From positions 138,089,954 to 138,153,953 of the forward strand of contig CP136064.1 of NCBI GenBank assembly GCA_032622095.1: a stretch of DNA of 64,000 nucleotides, in the 5' to 3' direction. This DNA is from Siphonodentalium dalli (taxonomy: Eukaryota > Mollusca > Scaphopoda > Gadilida > Siphonodentaliidae). Each line of letters opens with the position of its first letter. The stretch's first letter is position 1. The position numbers and the translations under genes were made by a program. Positions 58,001 through 64,000 of the stretch are shown here, piece by piece. Under the pieces are notes generated by a model that worked only from the letters and a program-made list of their open reading frames with translations, was not told the DNA's origin and did no database searches.

Positions 58001-61000
58001 TGACCGTCGGTTGACCACCTACAGATATCCTGGGGGATGGCAAATAAGAAATCGACTAATTTGGAAGAAAATTTCGCATAGTTAGAACATTTAGTGGCAT
58101 AATCTGTCGCTATATGGCCACTCAATCACCATTTCTACCCGTCTAACCGAAAACCCGGACCAGTTGACCGTCGGTTGACCACCCACAGATATCCTGGGGG
58201 AATGTCAAATAAGAAATCGACCAATTTTGAAGGAAATTTCGTATAGTTTGAAAATTTAGTGGCACAAGCTGTCGCTATATGTTCACATAATCACCATTTA
58301 TACCCGCCTTACCGAAAACCCGGACCAGTTGACCGTCGGTTGACCACCTACAGATATCCTGGGGGATGGCAAATAAGAAATCGACCAATTTTGAAGGAAA
58401 TTTCGTATAGTTTGATCATTTAGTGGCACAAGCTGTCGCTATATGGCCACATAATCACCATTTCTACCCGTCTTACCGAAAACCCGGACCAGTTGATCGT
58501 CGGTTGACCACCCACAGATATCCTGGGGGGATGTCAAATAAGAAATCGACCAATTTTGAAGGAAATTTCGTATAGTTTGAAAATTTAGCGGCACAAGCTG
58601 TCGCTATATGTCCACATAATCACCATTTATACCCGCCTTACCGACAACCCGGACCAGTTGACCGTCGGTTGACCACCCACAGATATCCTGGGGGGATGGC
58701 AAATAAGAAATCGACCAATTGTGAAGGAAATTTCGTATAGTTTGAACATTTAGTGGCACAAGCTGTCGCTATATGGCCACATAATCACAATTTATACCCG
58801 CTTTACTCAAAACCCGGACCAGTTGACCATCGGTTGACCACCTACAGATATCCTGAGGGATGTCAAATAAGAAATCGACCAATTTTGAAGGAAATTTCGT
58901 ATAGTTTGATCATTTAGTGGCACAAGCTGTCGCTATATGGCCACATAATCACCTTTTCTACCCGCCTTACTGAAAACCCGGACCAGTTGGCCGTCGGTTG
59001 ACCACCTACATATATCCTGGGGGGATGACAAATAAGAAATCGAACAATTTTGAAGGAAATTTCGTATAGTTTGAACATTTAGTGGCACAAGCTGTCGCCA
59101 TATGGCGACATAATCACTATTTCTACACGCCTTACTGAAAACCCGGACCAGTTGACCGTCGGTTGACCACCTACAGATATCCTGGGGGGATGGCAAATAA
59201 GAAATCGACCAATTTTGAAGGAAATTTCGTATAGTTTGAAAATTTAGTGGCACAAGCTGTCGCTATATGTCCACATAATCACAATTTCTACCCGCCTTAC
59301 CGAAAACCCGGACCAGTTGACCGTCGGTCGACCACCTACAGATATCCTGGGGGGATGGCAAATAAGAAATCGACAAATTTTGAAGGAAACTTCGAATAGT
59401 TTGAAAATTTAGTGGCACAAGCTGTCGCTATATGTCCACATAATCACCGTTTCTACCGGCCTTACCGAAAACCCGGACCAGTTGACCGTCGGTTGACCAA
59501 CCACAGATATCCTTGGGGGATGGCGAATAAGAAATTGACCAATTTTGAAGGAACTTCCGTATAGTTTGAACATTTAGTGGCACAAGCTGTCGCTATATGG
59601 CCAAATAATCACCGTTTCTACCCGCCTTACCGAAAACACGGACCAGTTGACCGTCGGTTGACCACCCACAGATATCCTGGGGGAATTCGCGAATAAGAAA
59701 TCGACCAATTTGGAAGAAAATTTCGTATAGTTTGAACATTTAGTGGCATAATCTGTCGCTATATGGCCACATAATCACCATTTCTACCCGCCTTACCGAA
59801 AACCCGGACTAGTTGACCGTCGGTTGACCACCTACAGATATCATGGGGGGTGGCAAAATAAGAAATAGACCAATTTGGAAGGAAATTTCGCATAGTTAGA
59901 ACATTTAGTGGCATAATCTGTCGCTATATGGCCACTCAATCACCATTTCTACCCGTCTAACCGAAAACCCGGACCAGTTGACCGTCGGTTGACCACCCAC
60001 AGATATCCTGGGGGGATGTCAAATAAGAAATCGACCAATTTTGAAGGAAATTTCGTATAGTTTGAAAATTTAGTGGCACAAGCTGTCGCTATATGTCCAC
60101 ATAATCAGCATTTATACCCGCCTTACCGAAAACCCGGACCAGTTGACCGTCGGTTGACCACCCACAGATATCCTGGGGGGATGGCGAATAAGAAATCGAC
60201 CAATTTTGAAGGAACTTGCGTATAGTTTGAAAATTTAGTGGCACAAGCTGTCGCTATATGGCCACATAATCACCGTTCTACCCGCCTTACCGAAAACCCG
60301 GACCAGTTGACCGTCGGTTGACCACCTACAGATATCCTGGGGGGATGGCAAATAAGAAATCGACCAATTTGGAAGAAAATTTCGTATAGTTTGAACATTT
60401 AGTGGGGGAGGTGGCAAATAAGAAATCGACCAATTTTGAAGGAAATTTCGTATAGTTTGAACATTTAGTGGCACAATCTGTCGCTATATGGCCACATAAT
60501 CACAATTTCTACCCGCCTTACTGAAAACCCGGACCAGTTGACCGTCGGTTGACCACCTACAGATATCCTGGGGAGATGGCAAATAAGAAATCGACCAATT
60601 TTGAAGTAATTTCGTATAGTTTGAACATTTAGTGGCACAAGCTGTCGCTATATGGCCACATAATCACCATTTCTACCCGCCTTACCGAAAACACGGACCA
60701 GTTGACCGTCGGTTGACCACCCTCAGATATCCTCGGGGGATTGCAAATGAGAAATGGACCAATTTTGAAGGAAATTTCGTATAGTTTGAAAATTTAGTGG
60801 CATAATCTGTCGCTATATGGCCACTCAATCACCAGTTCTACCCGCCTTACCGAAAACCCGGACCAGTTGACCGTCGGTTGACCACCCACAAATATTATGG
60901 GGGATGGCAAAATAAGAAATCGACCAATTTTGAAGGAAATTTCGTATAGTTTGAACATTTATTGGCACAAGCTGTCCCTATATGACCACGTAATCACCAT

Positions 61001-64000
61001 TTGTACCCACCTTACTGAAAACCCGGACCAGTTGACCGTCGGTTGACCACCTACAGATATCCTTGGGGGATGGCAAATAAGAAATCGACCAATTTGGAAG
61101 GAAATTTTGTATAGTTAGAACATTTAGTGGAATAATCTGTTGCTATATGGCCACTCAATCACCAGTTCTACCCGCCTTACCGAAAACCCGGACCAGTTGA
61201 CCGTCGGTTGACCACCCACAGATATCCTGGGGGGATGGCAAATAAGAAATCGACCAATTTTGAAGGAAATTTCGTATAGTTTGAACATTTAGTGACACAA
61301 GCTGTCGCTATATGGCCACATAATCACAATTTCTACCCGCTTTACACAAAACGCGGACCATTTGACCGTCGGTTGACCACCTACAGATATCCTGGGGGGA
61401 TGGCAAATAAGAAATCGACCAATTTTGAAGGAACTTTTGTATAGTTAGAACATTTAGTGGCATAATCTGTCGCTATATGGCCACTCAATCACCAGTTCTA
61501 CCCGCCTTACCGAAAACCCGGACCAGTTGACCGTCGGTTGACCACCCACAGATATCCTGGGGGGATGGCAAATAAGAAATCGACCAATTTTGAAGGAAAT
61601 TTCGTATAGTTTGAACATTTAGTGACACAAGCTGTCGCTATATGGCCACATAATCACAATTTCTACCCGCTTTACACAAAACGCGGACCATTTGACAGTC
61701 GGTTGACCACCTACAGATATCCTGGGGGGATGGCAAATAAGAAATCGACCAATTTTGAAGGAAATTTCGTATAGTTTGAACAATTAGTGACACAAGCTGT
61801 CGCTATATGGCCACATAATCACAATTTCTACCCGCTTTACACAAAACGCGGACCATTTGACCGTCGGTTGACCACCTGCAGATATCCTGGGGGGATGACG
61901 AATAAGAAATCGACCAATTTGGAAGGAAATTTCGTATAGTTTGAACATATAGTGGCACAAGCTGTCGCTATATGGCCACATGGTCACCATTTCTACCCGC
62001 TTTACCGAAAACCCGGACAAGTTGACCGTCGGTTGACCACCTACAGATATCCTGGGGGATGGCAAATAAGAAATCGACCAATTTTGAAGGAAATTTCGTA
62101 TAGTTAGGACATTTAGTGGCATAATCTGTCGCTATATGGCCACTCAATCACCAGTTCTACCCGCCTTATCGAAAACCCGGACCAGTTGACCGTCGGTTGA
62201 CCACCTACAGATATCCTGGGGGGATGGCAAATAAGAAATCGACCAATTTTGAAGGAATTTTCGTATACATGTAGTTTGATCATTTTAATAGTGACACAAG
62301 CTGTCGCTATATGGCCACATAATCACCATTTCTACCCGCCTTAATGAAAACGCGGACCAGTTGACCGTCGGTTGACCACATACAGATATCCTGGGGGGAT
62401 GACAAATAAGAAATCGACCAATTTGGAAGCAAATTTCGTATAGTTTGAACATTTATTTGCACAATCTGTCGCTATATGGCCACACAATTACAATTTCTAC
62501 CCGCCTTACTGAAAACCCGGACCAATTGACCGTCGGTTGACCACCCACAGATATCCTGGGCGGATGGCAAATAAGAAATCGACCAATTTGGAAGGAAATA
62601 TCGTATAGTTAGAACATTTAGTGGCATAATCTGTCGCTATATGGCCACTCAATCACCAGTTCTACCCGCCTTACCGAAAACCCGGACCAGTTGACCGTCG
62701 GTTGACAACCCACAGATATCCTGGGGGGATGGCAAATAAGAAATCGACCAATTTTGAAGGAAATTTCGTATAGTTTGAACATTTAGTGACACAAGTTGTC
62801 GCTATATGGCCACATAATCACAATTTCAACCCGCTTTACACAAAACGCGGACCATTTGACCGTCGGTTGACCATCTACAGATATCCTGGGGGGATGGCAA
62901 ATAAGAAATCGACCAATTTTGAAGGAAATTTCGTATAGTTTGATCATTCAGTGGCACAAGCTGTCGCTATATGGCCACATAATCACCATTTCTACCCGCC
63001 TTATTGAAAACCCGGACAAGTTGACCGTCGGTTGACCACCCACAGATTTCCTGGGGGGATGGTAAATAAGAAATCGACCAATTTTGAAGGAAAGTTCGTA
63101 TAGTTTGAACATTTAGTGGCACAAGCTGTCGCTATATGGCTACATGATCACCATTTCTACCCGCTTTACCGAAAACCCGGACAAGTTGACCGTCGGTTGA
63201 CCACCCACATATTTCCTGGGGGGATGGTAAATAAGAAATCGACCAATTTTGAAGGAAAGTTCGTATAGTTTGAACATTTAGTGGCACAATCTGTCGCTAT
63301 ATGGCCACATAATCGCAATTTCTACCCGACTTAATGAAAACCCGGACCAGTTGATCATAGGTTAACCACCTACAAATATACTGGGGGGTGGCAAATAAGA
63401 AATCGACCAATTTTGAAGGAAAGTTTCGTATAGTTTGAACATTTAGTGGCACAATCTGTCGCTATATGGCCACTCAATCACCAGTTCTACCCGCCTTATC
63501 GAAAACCCGGACCAGTTGACCGTCGGTTGACCACCTACAGATATCCTGGGGGGATGGCAAATAAGAAATCGACCAATTTTGAAGGAATTTTTTCGTATAC
63601 ATGTAGTTTGATCATTTTAATAGTGACACAAGCTGTCGCTATATGGCCACATAATCAACATTTCTACCCGCCTTAATGAAAACGCGGACCAGTTGACCGT
63701 CGGTTGACCACATACAGATATCCTGGGGGGATGACAAATAAGAAATCGACCAATTTGGAAGCAAATTTCGTATAGTTTGAACATTTATTGGCACAATCTG
63801 TCGCTATATGGCAACACAATTACAATTTCTACCCGCCTTACTGAAAACCCGGACCAATTGACCGTCGGTTGACCACCCACAGATATCCTGGGCGGATGGC
63901 AAATAAGAAATCGACCAATTTGGAAGGAAATTTCGTATAGTTAGAACATTTAGTGGCATAATCTGTAGCTATATGGCTACTCAATCACCAGTTCTACCCG
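52085..64000. repeat. 165-bp satellite array with higher-order structure
   Basis: About 72 monomers; the word GTTGACCGTCGGTTGACCAC recurs every 165 bases (starts near 52233, 52398, 52563, 52728). Monomer variants are marked by GGATGGCAAATAAG, GGATGTCAAATAAG, GGATGGCGAATAAG, CATGGGGGGTGGCAAAATAA and GGGGGAATTCGCGAATAAG. The order of variants repeats, for example 53169-54340 against 58933-60110 at an offset of 5764 bases (about 35 monomers). A variant with an inserted TATACATGTAG recurs at 62265 and 63595, eight monomers apart. One monomer is internally deleted at 60405. The array continues past the window. Frames within it are artefacts. Confidence 0.97.

Noticed and set aside
53169-62122. Repeated minus-strand frames of about 80-112 codons containing SYLPSPQDICRWSTDGQLV
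   Set aside because: They are translations of satellite monomers (165 is divisible by 3, so frames stay open) and are broken by most variant monomers. There is no start context or non-repeat extension.
52085-64000. CRISPR-like array
   Set aside because: The 165-bp repeats are contiguous without unique spacers and the DNA is eukaryotic.

Overview
This is eukaryotic nuclear DNA. It has almost no host coding sequence, decayed and frameshifted retrotransposons on both strands, splice-site-bounded exons, many palindromic repeats and three unrelated satellite arrays. ATGTAC-rich microsatellites, APE-type non-LTR elements with 2A-like peptides, Tc1/mariner and PIF/Harbinger relatives together suggest a marine invertebrate (mollusc, other lophotrochozoan, echinoderm or amphioxus). 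The sequence alone does not fix the taxon. No rRNA, tRNA, CRISPR or prokaryotic-type operon was seen.

Layout. 1-3170 is a ~175-bp satellite with alternating A/B monomers, followed by an unrelated ~170-bp satellite (3171-4430) and a decayed 115-150-bp repeat (4431-5060). 5.3-13.2 kb holds dispersed repeats, each present two or more times: a palindrome-bearing module, a GACGACAAA-type simple repeat with its flanking module, head-to-tail SINE/RTE-tail-like units and fold-back hairpins. 13.4-16.6 kb is a decayed non-LTR element on the minus strand. 16.8-23.1 kb is framed by long inverted repeats rich in ATGGCGGC/ATGGCCGCC motifs and contains a Tc1-like transposase pseudogene and another palindrome. 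24801-25043 is the best host-gene candidate, an internal phase 1-1 exon for an acidic Thr/Glu-rich segment.

25.4-33.3 kb is nested. A 5' fragment of a 2A-type element is followed by a minus-strand CR1-like element that is split in two (27150-28440 and 31423-32684). The split is caused by a ~3-kb insertion whose ends are inverted 18-bp minisatellites, an architecture like Foldback elements. A further non-LTR element lies inside that insertion, and a second copy of the minisatellite terminus abuts the other end of the split element. 36.7-41.2 kb is a plus-strand non-LTR element with an exact 2A motif (GDVETNPGP). 42.2-47.0 kb is a near-complete two-ORF non-LTR element on the minus strand. 47442-50394 is a young L1/Tx1-like insertion with a 15-bp target-site duplication and one visible frameshift. 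A ~545-bp module upstream of an ATG is present on both sides of this insertion.

51.0-52.0 kb has palindromes and a first exon resembling a PIF/Harbinger (HARBI1-like) nuclease. From about 52085 to the window end lies a ~165-bp satellite (about 72 monomers) with higher-order structure.

The genes here do not form a pathway. They are independent mobile elements at different stages of decay, and their order of insertion can be partly read from the nesting.
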